A stretch of 14,858 nucleotides of DNA from Thioalkalivibrio sp. (GCA_007120575.1 SKNJ01000336.1:1-14858), one strand, 5' to 3'. Positions 1 through 6,743 are shown, numbered from the stretch's first letter. A program made the numbers and translations. The notes: a model not told the origin generated them from the letters alone.

Positions 1-720
1 CAGCACGCCCTTGGCCATGAAGGTATTGGCGACCGGAATGTTCAGAGCACTGGCCAGCTGGGCCAGCGCCCCGCTGGCGCCCGAACGGATCACCCCGTTG
101 CCGGCCAGGATCAGTGGATGACGGGCCGAGTTCAACAGCCGCGCGGCGGCCTCCAGCGAGGCGTCGGCGGGTACCGCCTCGGGACCCGCGTGCACCGGCA
201 GAGGCGGGTTGGGGCAGGGCATCGAGGCGATGTTCTCGGGCAGCTCGATAAAGCTTGCTCCGGGCTTGCCGCCCTCCGCCCATTTGAAGGCCTTGCGCAT
301 GACTTCGGGCAGGATCTCCGGTTCGAGGACCTGCGAGCTGTACTTGGTGATGGGCTGGAACAATCCCTTCAGGTCCAGCACCTGATGGGATTCCTTGTGC
401 AGGCGGTGGGTGCTGGCCTGTCCGGCGATCGCGACCAGTGGCGCATGGTCCATGTTGGCGTCGGCAACCCCGGTGATCAGGTTGGTCGCGCCGGGGCCCA
501 GGGTGGCCAGACACACCCCCGCGTGGCCCGAAAGCCGGCCGTGGACATCGGCCATGAATGCCGCGCCCTGTTCATGCCGGGTGGTGACGACCTCGATCGA
601 GGAATCGACGAGCGCATCCAGTACCGCCATGTTCTCTTCGCCCGGCAGACCGAAGACGCGCTCGACACCCTCCTGTTCCAGGCATTCGACCAGCCGCTGA
701 GCGGTAGTGGGGACGCTCAT
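1..720 (-). CDS. Acetolactate synthase-like thiamine-diphosphate enzyme, 3' end cut by window edge
   Basis: The first 240 residues are present; the C-terminal part, which would carry the thiamine-diphosphate/Mg2+ motif, lies outside the window. The N-terminal Pyr domain shows VFGLPGEEN (residues 22-30), RHEQGAAFMAD with the expected catalytic Glu50, LATLGPGATNLITG, and LFQPITKYS. The beginning of the central domain shows PLILAGNGVIRSG and NTFMAKGV. These match the catabolic AlsS/IlvB-like acetolactate synthase group, which condenses two pyruvates to 2-acetolactate. No small regulatory subunit gene is visible, but it could lie further left. The ATG at 720 follows the dsbA stop by 48 nt, so it is probably the last visible member of the resB-ccsA-dsbA transcription unit. 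No good Shine-Dalgarno sequence is seen. Other pyruvate-decarboxylating relatives (oxalyl-CoA decarboxylase, glyoxylate carboligase) are possible because substrate specificity cannot be read from this half. Confidence 0.85.
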   Translation of the reverse strand, partial: MSVPTTAQRLVECLEQEGVERVFGLPGEENMAVLDALVDSSIEVVTTRHEQGAAFMADVHGRLSGHAGVCLATLGPGATNLITGVADANMDHAPLVAIAGQASTHRLHKESHQVLDLKGLFQPITKYSSQVLEPEILPEVMRKAFKWAEGGKPGASFIELPENIASMPCPNPPLPVHAGPEAVPADASLEAAARLLNSARHPLILAGNGVIRSGASGALAQLASALNIPVANTFMAKGVL

Positions 721-768
721 CGCCAGGCAAGGTGGACGTGCCGCATCGGGCTCCGGCCAGCCCGGGGG

Positions 769-1401
769 TCAGTTCCGGGCACGTTCGAGCAGGTAGTCGG
801 CGACCTCGAGCATCTCGTCGTGGCTTCCAGCCATGCTGGCCGAGACGATCGCCTCGCCATTGATGACCAGCGTGGGCACCCCGCTCACGCCGTATTCCTG
901 GATGTCCTGGGCAGCCTCGACCACCTTCGCGCGAATCGAATCCGAACGCATGGTTTCGCGGAATTCGTCCGCGTCCAGACCCAGCTGGTCGACAAACCGC
1001 AGGATCGCGCTTTCCGAACGCAGCAGGCGGCCCTGGTCGTGGATCGCATCGTAGAACGCCTGGTGCAGGTCATCCAGCACCCCGAGCTGTTGCGCGGTGT
1101 AGAACACCCGGGAGTGCAGCGCCCAGACATCGTTCATCGGTGCCGGCAGATAGGCGAATTCGACGTCGTCCGGGAGGGCCGTCTGCCATTCCTTTACCTT
1201 GGGCTCGAAGGAATAGCAGTGCGGGCAGCCATACCAGAAGACCTCGATCACCTGGAGCTTGCCGTCTTCGAGACCGGTGTCGACCGGCGGGGTAATGGAC
1301 TGGAAATGGCGGCCGTCGCGGTATTCCGCCGCGAGGGTGTTGCCGCTGGCCAGCAGGATGCCGGCCCCGGCCATGGTGCCAAGAAAATCGCGACGCTTCA
1401 T
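769..1401 (-). CDS. dsbA: DsbA-type thiol:disulfide oxidoreductase with a twin-arginine-like signal
   Basis: A 210-residue periplasmic thioredoxin-fold protein. The N-terminus is MKRRDFLGTMAGAGILLASG: RRDFL followed by a hydrophobic stretch fits a Tat signal (consensus S/T-R-R-x-F-L-K), with likely cleavage after A24 or A25. The active site is C59-P-H-C62 in VFWYGCPHCYSF, and GVPTLVING supplies the cis-proline loop. Between them lies the helical insertion typical of DsbA. DsbA oxidises cysteine pairs in exported proteins. Next to a System II cytochrome c assembly operon it could also oxidise CxxCH cysteines before they are re-reduced for haem attachment. The start directly abuts the ccsA stop (TGA then ATG), indicating translational coupling, with GGAGAA just upstream. 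Family assignment is firm; Tat rather than Sec export is inference from the motif alone. Confidence 0.93.
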   Translation of the reverse strand: MKRRDFLGTMAGAGILLASGNTLAAEYRDGRHFQSITPPVDTGLEDGKLQVIEVFWYGCPHCYSFEPKVKEWQTALPDDVEFAYLPAPMNDVWALHSRVFYTAQQLGVLDDLHQAFYDAIHDQGRLLRSESAILRFVDQLGLDADEFRETMRSDSIRAKVVEAAQDIQEYGVSGVPTLVINGEAIVSASMAGSHDEMLEVADYLLERARN

Positions 1402-2574
1402 TCAGAGTTCTCCGTAGGAATGCAGACCGGACAGGAACATGTTCACGCCCAGGAACGCAAAGGTGGTGAGGAACAACCCGACGATCGCCCACCAGGCCAT
1501 GGTTGGGCCGCGCCAGCCTTTGGTGAAGCGCATGTGCAGCCAGGCCGCGTAGTTGAGCCAGACGATCAGGGCCCAGGTCTCCTTCGGATCCCAGGACCAG
1601 TAGCCGCCCCAGGCCTCGGCCGCCCACATCGCACCCAGCACGGTGGCGATGGTGAAAAACGCGAAGCCGATCGCGATCGCCTTGTACATGACGCTGTCCA
1701 GTGCATCCTTGGTGGGGAGGCGTCGGGTGATCGCCGCGTCTGGACGGGTGCGTTCGAGGCGGTGGCGGATCAGGAACGCGACCCCCAGCATGGCGGCGAT
1801 CGCGAAGCCGCCGTAGCCGACGAAGTTGGTGGGTACGTGGATCTTCATCCACCAGCTGTTGAGCGCCGGGACCAGCGGCTCGACCAGATGCGCTTCGCGG
1901 CTGAACATGTACCACAGCAGAAAGGTCACCGAGGCGGCGATAATCAGCATCACGAAGGCGCCCATGGTGCGCGACCCGGTGCGCTGTTCGTAATACAGGT
2001 ACATCAATGCGGTCATCGCCGCGAACAGGATGAATACCTCGTAGAGATTGGCGACCGGGATATAGCCCCAGCTCGGATCGTGCAGATAGATCTCGCGCCA
2101 GCGTACCAGCAGGGCCATGGACCCGGCCCCGGCACCAATCCAGGCAAATGCGGCACCTACCCTCGAGGGGAAGTCGGACTGCGAGAACAGTCCGGCCAGG
2201 TAGGCCACGGTGGAGAGGTACAGGAACACGCTCATCCACATCACACCGGCCTGGCCGGAGCCGATGTAGTTGAGCCAGAAGTTGGTCTCGTTGGCGGCCA
2301 GGCTGTCGCCGTACAGCCAGATACCGAACAGCGCCAGGGCCCCGACCACGATCGAGAACACCTGCCAGGGACGCCAGAACCAGCCGAGCCAGGCGCTGGT
2401 GCCGACCGCGAGGATCAGGCCGCCGATGTCGTAGCGGTCCATATGTTCGCCGTACAGGCCGAGCGAGATCACGGCCACCGCGAGCATCAGGGCGCCGTAG
2501 GCCCAGTCGCGCAGGTGAAGTTGCCGGAAGAAACCGGGCCGTTCGAAGTCCAGGGCCTCGTGGGGTACTGACAT
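1402..2574 (-). CDS. ccsA: System II cytochrome c synthase subunit CcsA (ResC)
   Basis: A 390-residue polytopic membrane protein of the CcmC/CcmF/CcsA haem-handling family. The diagnostic WWD motif is WGGYWSWDPKETW at residues 322-334. The periplasmic histidines expected to ligate haem are visible as H246 (MKIHVPTN) and H385 (SGLHSY at the extreme C-terminus). Hydrophobic segments occur near 25-42, 50-66, 72-88, 110-130, 140-157, 172-195, 206-224, 250-269, 298-317, 335-349 and 358-382. With ResB it exports haem and forms thioether bonds with CxxCH motifs of apocytochromes on the periplasmic side. GGAGGAG lies 7 nt before the ATG, a strong ribosome site that fixes the start. It begins 27 nt after resB and its stop abuts dsbA, so the three genes form one operon. 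This protein is called CcsB in some annotation schemes. Confidence 0.95.
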   Translation of the reverse strand: MSVPHEALDFERPGFFRQLHLRDWAYGALMLAVAVISLGLYGEHMDRYDIGGLILAVGTSAWLGWFWRPWQVFSIVVGALALFGIWLYGDSLAANETNFWLNYIGSGQAGVMWMSVFLYLSTVAYLAGLFSQSDFPSRVGAAFAWIGAGAGSMALLVRWREIYLHDPSWGYIPVANLYEVFILFAAMTALMYLYYEQRTGSRTMGAFVMLIIAASVTFLLWYMFSREAHLVEPLVPALNSWWMKIHVPTNFVGYGGFAIAAMLGVAFLIRHRLERTRPDAAITRRLPTKDALDSVMYKAIAIGFAFFTIATVLGAMWAAEAWGGYWSWDPKETWALIVWLNYAAWLHMRFTKGWRGPTMAWWAIVGLFLTTFAFLGVNMFLSGLHSYGEL

Positions 2575-2601
2575 GGGTGTGCTCCTCCGACTACTTGCGG
2601 G

Positions 2602-4674
2602 TCATGCGTTCTTGTTGGAATGCGGACCGTCGTGGTCCGTAGGCGATCCGACGGGCTTCTGATCGATGATCCACCGCTTAAGATGCGCGAATCGTTTCTC
2701 GAATTCCACCTGATGGCGGTTGCTGGTGCCGGCCATTACCACGTGGGTGCCGTCACCGTCGACGCGCCGGCGGGCGATGATCCAGAGCCGCTGGTAGGAC
2801 ACGTAGAACAGCAGGAAGATCCCGGCAATCAGCATCACGCTGCCGAAATACACGGTGCCCTGCCCGGGTGCCCGGGCGATCTGCAACCCGGAGGCCTCGC
2901 GGTGTTCGAAGTCCTCCAGGTGGAAGTAGAACGGCGAGTCATACAGGCTGATCGCGTTGATCGCGGATACCGCGTCCTCCAGCCAGCGCTGTTCCTCGGC
3001 CTGGATCGAAACTACCCCCTCCTCCTGCAGCACCTCCATGTAGAGGCCCTGCAGTCCGGCGTGCAGGATGTTCATCATCAGCTCGGTGGCGCGTTCGCGC
3101 TGTTCCTCCGGGACCCGGCTCTCGATCTCGCGGTGCACCGTGGCGTAACCGCCCTCGGCGAAGAACCGCATCAGTTCGGCGGTGGTCTGCGCGATCGCGG
3201 CCGATCCCTGCTCGTCGCTGGCCCCCTCGTTGCCAGCCACCTGGCGGGCGATGGCCTGGCGCACCTCGGCGTTGTGCAGCATCGCGAGGAAGGTCCGGAA
3301 TCGATCCAGCGAATCGTCGGCATCCGCCGGCAGGAACAGGTAGCTGAACTCCTCGGCCGGGCTCTGGCGCACTCCGCTGAGGAAATACATTGCACCCTCC
3401 TGCAGTGCCGGGCGCATGTAGTTGCGGTAGTACAGGCCGTGACCGGTGCGGTCCATCAGGCGGAAATCAAAACTCGGGCCCAGGTGCCGGTTCTCGCGCT
3501 CGCCCTCCTCGTTCAGCAGGGGTACCACGTTTTCGGACTGGAAGTTGATGAACTCGATGGTGCGGGTATCGCCATCCGGTGTCGGGACCTCAACCTCCTG
3601 GAACACTCGTCCGGGGACATCCAGTGCGCGCAGGGCCTCCGCACCCAGAGGGATCGCCGCGATGTCCAGCTGTGTACCGCCATCGGCAAAGCTGGCCTGG
3701 AAGATGGCGTAGCCGTTGTAGATCAGCGGGTAGTTGACCGAGATGGTGTGGCGCAGCGGCTCCTCGCGTTCCGGATCGTGGATCACCAGGTCGCTCTCGT
3801 AGGACTGCTCCGCGCCGGTGGAGAAGCGCTCGATGCGAAACTCCTCCAGCTCGATGCGAAACGGTAGCTGCTGCACCAGATAGCCGTCGCGCATCGGCAG
3901 GAACACGACGTCCGCTGATGCCCCCTCGGGGATTTCCACGCTGCCACGGAATGACGGGTTGTTCACCGATACCCACGCGGAGGGCGGGACCTCCGAGACG
4001 GGAACACTGCGGGTCTCGATCTCCAGCTTGCCCAGCCACTCGTTGACCTTCAGCAGGGTGGTGCCGTCGGCCAGCGCGCCGACGCAGATCACCACGATCC
4101 CGACATGCGTCAGCAGATACCCCAGACGGTTCCAGCGCCCGCGCATCGCCGCGATCACGGTCTCGCCGTCGTTGGTCTTCTCGCGGGCCCGGAACCCCTG
4201 GGCCTTGAGGACGCGATGCGCGTGCTGCACGAAGTCGTCCCGCGGCTGATCGAGTTCGCCGGTGGCGCTGGCCTTGAACGCGCGCAGGGACTTCTCCCGG
4301 ACCTGGAGGTTGTAGCGGCGCAGGTCTTTCAACAGACCGGGGGTCTGGCGATACACGCAGAACGAGGTCGACACGACCAGGAACGCCACCACCAGCAGGA
4401 ACCAGGTGGCGGAATAGACCTGGTAAAGGCCCATGCCGGCAAAGATCTCGTGCCAGAACGGCCCGAAATCCATCAGATACTCGGTATAGGGCTGGTTCTG
4501 TACCAGCACGGTGCCGATCACGGAGGCGATCGCCAGCGCAACCAGCAGCGTGATCGCCAGGTTCATCGAACCCATGAAATCGACCAGAATGCGGCTGCGG
4601 CGGGGTTTGCGTGAGGCCCTGGTGCGTCCGTCACCGGTCGCGGCGTCGGCGACTTGTTCGTTGTCTGCCATCAT
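2602..4674 (-). CDS. resB: System II cytochrome c biogenesis protein ResB
   Basis: A 690-residue ResB-family protein, the partner of CcsA in System II cytochrome c maturation. After a basic cytoplasmic N-terminus (TRASRKPRRSR) come transmembrane segments near residues 36-58, 90-107 and 186-203. The last of these contains H190 in YLLTHVGIVV, a position where ResB proteins carry a conserved histidine. A very large periplasmic domain of about 400 residues follows, then a final transmembrane helix near 608-628 and a charged cytoplasmic tail. The extracytoplasmic domain is thought to hold the apocytochrome for haem ligation. ATG ATG at 4674/4671 gives two adjacent possible starts; AGG a few bases upstream fits either. 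A promoter lies directly upstream (4697-4726). The gene leads an operon with ccsA and dsbA and is separated from the cytochrome c4 gene by a terminator. Confidence 0.93.
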   Translation of the reverse strand: MMADNEQVADAATGDGRTRASRKPRRSRILVDFMGSMNLAITLLVALAIASVIGTVLVQNQPYTEYLMDFGPFWHEIFAGMGLYQVYSATWFLLVVAFLVVSTSFCVYRQTPGLLKDLRRYNLQVREKSLRAFKASATGELDQPRDDFVQHAHRVLKAQGFRAREKTNDGETVIAAMRGRWNRLGYLLTHVGIVVICVGALADGTTLLKVNEWLGKLEIETRSVPVSEVPPSAWVSVNNPSFRGSVEIPEGASADVVFLPMRDGYLVQQLPFRIELEEFRIERFSTGAEQSYESDLVIHDPEREEPLRHTISVNYPLIYNGYAIFQASFADGGTQLDIAAIPLGAEALRALDVPGRVFQEVEVPTPDGDTRTIEFINFQSENVVPLLNEEGERENRHLGPSFDFRLMDRTGHGLYYRNYMRPALQEGAMYFLSGVRQSPAEEFSYLFLPADADDSLDRFRTFLAMLHNAEVRQAIARQVAGNEGASDEQGSAAIAQTTAELMRFFAEGGYATVHREIESRVPEEQRERATELMMNILHAGLQGLYMEVLQEEGVVSIQAEEQRWLEDAVSAINAISLYDSPFYFHLEDFEHREASGLQIARAPGQGTVYFGSVMLIAGIFLLFYVSYQRLWIIARRRVDGDGTHVVMAGTSNRHQVEFEKRFAHLKRWIIDQKPVGSPTDHDGPHSNKNA

Positions 4675-4696
4675 AAAACCTGTGTTGACCTGCGCG

Positions 4697-4726
4697 ACTA
4701 TGCGAAGGGAGCGACCCGGATATCAA
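4697..4726 (-). promoter_or_regulatory. Sigma-70-type promoter of resB-ccsA-dsbA
   Basis: On the minus strand, TTGATA (4726-4721, 5 of 6 matches to TTGACA) is followed after 18 nt by CATAGT (4702-4697, 4 of 6 to TATAAT). Transcription would begin near 4690, leaving a leader of about 16 nt before the resB start. AT-rich sequence (AAAATTGATAT) stands out against the GC-rich surroundings. Predicted from sequence only. Confidence 0.55.
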
Positions 4727-4756
4727 TTTTCAGGACAAGCCGCGCGGGGTTTCGTT

Positions 4757-4783
4757 CCGGCGCAAGCAGGGTCCGTGCGCCGG
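4757..4783. repeat. Perfect 8-bp inverted repeat upstream of the resB promoter
   Basis: CCGGCGCA (4757-4764) and TGCGCCGG (4776-4783) are exact reverse complements around an 11-nt spacer. No T-run follows on either strand, so it is not an intrinsic terminator. It lies about 30 bp upstream of the resB -35 element and could be an operator or a chance palindrome in GC-rich DNA. Confidence 0.4.
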
Positions 4784-4849
4784 TAACGGCCGAGGGAGAC
4801 GGGTGCGCCCTCCAGGGTATTCCCCGCCCGGGCCGGTGATCGCGGGCGC

Positions 4850-4877
4850 AAAAAAGGGCGGCCTGGGCCGCCCTTTT
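4850..4877 (-). terminator. Rho-independent terminator of cytochrome c4
   Basis: GGGCGGCC (4856-4863) pairs with GGCCGCCC (4866-4873). Flanking A and T runs extend the stem by up to four A:T pairs. On the minus strand the hairpin is followed by a run of six T (complement of 4850-4855). It begins about 50 nt after the c4 stop codon and insulates resB from c4 transcription. The TTTT on the plus side makes it partly bidirectional. Confidence 0.9.
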
Positions 4878-4926
4878 CCGGAGGGTCATGCCGTTCCGCG
4901 TGCGCGCGGCCGGCCCACCGGGCCGA

Positions 4927-5547
4927 TCAGTTCGGCTGCAGCCCGGCCATGTACTGGGACACGGCCTCGATGTCGGCATCGGTCATGTTTTGTGCAACGG
5001 CACGCATCATGCGGCCGTTGTCGTTGGCGCGTTCGCCGCTGCGGAAGTAGCGAAGCTGGTCGGCGCTGTACTGCGCGTGCTGACCGGCCACCGCGGGGAA
5101 CATCGCCTCCGGATTGCCGTTGCCGTTCGGGCCATGGCAGGCGATGCAGGCCGCGACATTCTGCGACGGGACGCCGCCGCGATAGATCTGCTCGCCGCGT
5201 TCGACCACGTCTTCGTCGGCAGTGGCGCTGGTAATTTGCTGTTCCGCGAAATAGGCGGACAGGTCATGCATGTCCTGCTCGTCCAGGCCCGCGACCTGTC
5301 CGGCCATCAGCGCGTTTTCGCGGCGCCCGGACTTGTAGTCCTGGAGCTGCTTTACAGAGTACTTGGGGTGCTGGCCGGCCAGCTTCGGCCACTCGGGGTT
5401 AATGCTGTTGCCGTCGGCCTGGTGGCAGGCGGCGCAGGCCTGCGAGAGTTCCTGGCCGCGCTGGGGGTCACCCGCCTGGACCGCCGACAGCGGGAGCAGC
5501 AGGGACACGGACAGGGCAGCAAAGAGAGCGGAAACTTTGTGGTTCAT
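4927..5547 (-). CDS. cc4: Dihaem cytochrome c4
   Basis: A 206-residue exported dihaem cytochrome. The signal peptide covers residues 1-25, with cleavage expected after VQA and before GDPQRGQ. Two homologous class I domains each carry a CxxCH haem site: CAACH (38-42) and CIACH (134-138). KLAGQHPKYSVKQLQDY in domain 1 and AVAGQHAQYSADQLRYF in domain 2 show the internal duplication typical of c4. Candidate axial methionines are M81 and M180 or M181. Cytochrome c4 is an electron carrier that typically feeds terminal oxidases. The start at 5547 was chosen because GGAGA precedes it and a signal peptide follows at once; an in-frame ATG at 5652 adds a non-signal-like extension and is unlikely. It is transcribed alone, between its own promoter and a strong terminator, and is a probable client of the adjacent ResB-CcsA system. 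Confidence 0.95.
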   Translation of the reverse strand: MNHKVSALFAALSVSLLLPLSAVQAGDPQRGQELSQACAACHQADGNSINPEWPKLAGQHPKYSVKQLQDYKSGRRENALMAGQVAGLDEQDMHDLSAYFAEQQITSATADEDVVERGEQIYRGGVPSQNVAACIACHGPNGNGNPEAMFPAVAGQHAQYSADQLRYFRSGERANDNGRMMRAVAQNMTDADIEAVSQYMAGLQPN

Positions 5548-5579
5548 GATCGAAGATTCTCCTGCTTGAAAATGCGTGC

Positions 5580-5593
5580 CGGGCCTTGGCCCG
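5580..5593. repeat. Short perfect hairpin in the cytochrome c4 leader
   Basis: CGGGCC-TT-GGCCCG is a perfect 6-bp inverted repeat with a 2-nt spacer. On the c4 transcript it falls in the leader (about 87 nt), some 30 nt upstream of the start codon. It could stabilise the mRNA or affect translation; no direct sign of function. Confidence 0.3.
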
Positions 5594-5640
5594 TTCCTTG
5601 TGCCCCGTACCAGGGCGGTCAATACACATAAGGGGCGCAG

Positions 5641-5669
5641 TTTATAGCACAATGCTTATTAGCGCTCAA
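5641..5669 (-). promoter_or_regulatory. Sigma-70-type promoter of cytochrome c4
   Basis: On the minus strand TTGAGC (5669-5664, 4 of 6) is spaced by exactly 17 nt from TATAAA (5646-5641, 5 of 6). Transcription would start near 5634, giving a leader of about 87 nt. The element sits in an AT-rich island between the divergent c4 and engB genes. Confidence 0.65.
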
Positions 5670-5719
5670 AGATCCCGACCGCACCACTCAGCCAAGTATT
5701 CCAGGGAGATCCCGAACCC

Positions 5720-5815
5720 ATGTACACGGACCTATCCACGCGCGCGCCGGTGTCGCGGCAAGTCCCGGACCCGGGGGGCGAGGCGCCCTGCCTGTTGAGC
5801 GGGGCACGCATATGA
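5720..5815 (+). CDS. Possible 31-residue leader peptide coupled to engB
   Basis: An ATG at 5720 opens a 31-codon frame whose TGA (5813-5815) overlaps the ATG of engB (5812-5814) in the ATGA arrangement typical of translational coupling. AGGGAG (5703-5708) lies 11 nt upstream, slightly long for a Shine-Dalgarno sequence. The peptide begins MYTDLSTRAPVSRQ, contains one Cys and several Pro, and resembles nothing I recognise. The engB start has only a weak purine stretch (GAGCGGGG) of its own, which makes coupling plausible. Short open frames are common in GC-rich DNA, so this may be chance. Confidence 0.35.
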   Translation: MYTDLSTRAPVSRQVPDPGGEAPCLLSGARI

Positions 5816-6477
5816 ACCAGGGAGCCCCGGCCCGCCGGATCGAACCCCGGTTTCGTGAAGCCGGGTTCCTGCTCGGCGCCGCCAATCTGGTCCAGCTGCC
5901 GCCGGATTCGGGCGTCGAGATCGCCTTCGCCGGGCGCTCGAACGCCGGCAAGTCCAGCGCCCTGAATGCGCTGTGTGGGCGCAAGGCCCTGGCCCGGGTC
6001 GGGCGTACCCCGGGGCGCACCCAGCAGATCAACGTCTTCGGGCTTCCTCCGGTCGAGGACTGGCGGCTGGTCGACCTGCCCGGCTACGGCTTCGCCCGGG
6101 TCTCCGCGGGGCAGCGGGCGCAATGGGACCAGTTGCTGGGGGGGTACCTGGAATCGCGCGCGAGCCTCGCCGGCCTGGTCCTGATCATGGATATTCGGCG
6201 CCCGCTGACCGATCTCGACCGCCAGTTGCTCGACTGGGTGCGCCTCGACCACTGCCGGCTGCACTGCCTGCTCACCAAGGCCGACAAGCTGTCACGTCAG
6301 GAGGCGAACAAACAGCTGCACGCCGCCCATCACGAGCTGGAGGGCATGGGGATCGAGGCCACGTTACAGACCTTTTCGTCGCTCAAGAACCAGGGGGTGG
6401 ATGATCTGCGCGGGGTGCTTTCGGACTGGCTGAACGAGGTGTCGGGCGCCCGGTCACCCGCAGGGGATGCCGGCTGA
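5812..6477 (+). CDS. engB: Ribosome-biogenesis GTPase EngB (YihA/YsxC)
   Basis: A 221-residue TrmE-Era-type GTPase. G1 is GRSNAGKS (41-48), the G2 threonine lies in the GRTPGRTQQIN stretch (64-74), G3 is DLPGYG (88-93), G4 is TKAD (155-158), and FSSLKNQG supplies the G5 region. The length fits the family (about 200-220). EngB binds GTP and assists late assembly of the 50S ribosomal subunit in the cytoplasm. The ATG at 5812 gives the usual short N-terminal extension before the first strand. The gene runs divergently from cytochrome c4 and converges on the sco/polA cluster. The same engB-polA neighbourhood is known in Escherichia and Pseudomonas. Confidence 0.96.
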   Translation: MNQGAPARRIEPRFREAGFLLGAANLVQLPPDSGVEIAFAGRSNAGKSSALNALCGRKALARVGRTPGRTQQINVFGLPPVEDWRLVDLPGYGFARVSAGQRAQWDQLLGGYLESRASLAGLVLIMDIRRPLTDLDRQLLDWVRLDHCRLHCLLTKADKLSRQEANKQLHAAHHELEGMGIEATLQTFSSLKNQGVDDLRGVLSDWLNEVSGARSPAGDAG

Positions 6478-6544
6478 TTCCGGTTGCCCGGGGCGGTGTT
6501 TCGATCGGGAAAATCGCGCACAGCGGTAGCGCCGGAAGCGGGAC

Positions 6545-6661
6545 AAAAAAATGCCCCGGCCTTGGGGTGGGACCGGGGCAAGTTTCGGCCTCGACAGGGG
6601 GGAGCGAGGCCTGTTGCCCGCTCAGGGAGAAAAGCGGGCCGCGCTGGGCTAGAGCGCTTGT
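6545..6661 (-). ncRNA. Candidate sigma-E-type small RNA with four C-rich hairpin loops, at the Spot 42/ErsA position
   Basis: The 266-bp gap between the convergent engB and sco genes has no convincing reading frame but strong structure. Read on the minus strand from about 6661, four hairpins follow one another. H1 is GCGCU/AGCGC (6657-6641, loop CUAGCCC). H2 is GCCCGCU/AGCGGGC (6639-6616, loop UUUCUCCCUG). H3 is GGCCUCG/CGAGGCC (6611-6587, loop CUCCCCCCUGU). H4 is UGCCCCGG/CCGGGGCA (6580-6552), followed at once by seven U. All stems are perfect and all loops hold a CCC run, the complement of Shine-Dalgarno-like sequences. An extracytoplasmic-sigma-type promoter lies at the correct distance upstream. 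The site and direction relative to polA and engB match Spot 42 in enterics and the AlgU-dependent ErsA in Pseudomonas. Homology in sequence is not claimed. Alternatively this is a structured 3' UTR of the polA-sco transcript. Confidence 0.6.
6552..6580 (-). terminator. Rho-independent terminator of the candidate sRNA and the sco transcript
   Basis: TGCCCCGG (6552-6559) and CCGGGGCA (6573-6580) form a perfect 8-bp stem with a 13-nt loop. On the minus strand the stem is followed directly by seven T (complement of 6545-6551). It would end both the candidate small RNA and any readthrough from sco. On the plus strand only AGTTT follows, so it is a poor terminator for engB. Confidence 0.85.
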
Positions 6662-6665
6662 TACT

Positions 6666-6693
6666 TGAGAACCCCGTGCGCGGAGAAAGTTCC
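6666..6693 (-). promoter_or_regulatory. Sigma-E/AlgU-like promoter of the candidate small RNA
   Basis: On the minus strand GGAACTT (6693-6687), a perfect extracytoplasmic-sigma -35 element, is followed by a 16-nt spacer and TCTCA (6670-6666), 4 of 5 matches to the TCTGA -10 of AlgU/RpoE promoters. The 25 bp upstream (6701-6725) are AT-rich with A-tracts, unlike the surroundings, and could act as an UP element. Predicted start is about 6659-6662. The element lies in the gap after the sco stop, so it does not overlap coding sequence. Confidence 0.55.
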
Positions 6694-6743
6694 TCGCGGG
6701 CGATTTCTATGTGTGATTTTCTTCACGGATTCCGGAGTCCCCC

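Noticed and set aside
118..2571. An 817-codon open frame on the plus strand opposite the TPP enzyme, dsbA and ccsA genes
   Set aside because: It is antisense to three firmly identified genes and its translation is low-complexity, rich in His/Gly/Arg/Gln; such frames arise from third-position GC bias.
4757..4783. Perfect inverted repeat considered as a terminator or small RNA
   Set aside because: No T-run on either side and no promoter; kept only as an inverted repeat of unknown meaning.
6552..6639. Reading the hairpin cluster on the plus strand as a CsrB/RsmY-like sponge with GGA motifs in loops
   Set aside because: Only one loop (CAGGGAGAAA) has a proper ANGGA motif, no T-run follows on the plus strand, and no promoter was found in that direction; the minus-strand reading has promoter, terminator and synteny.
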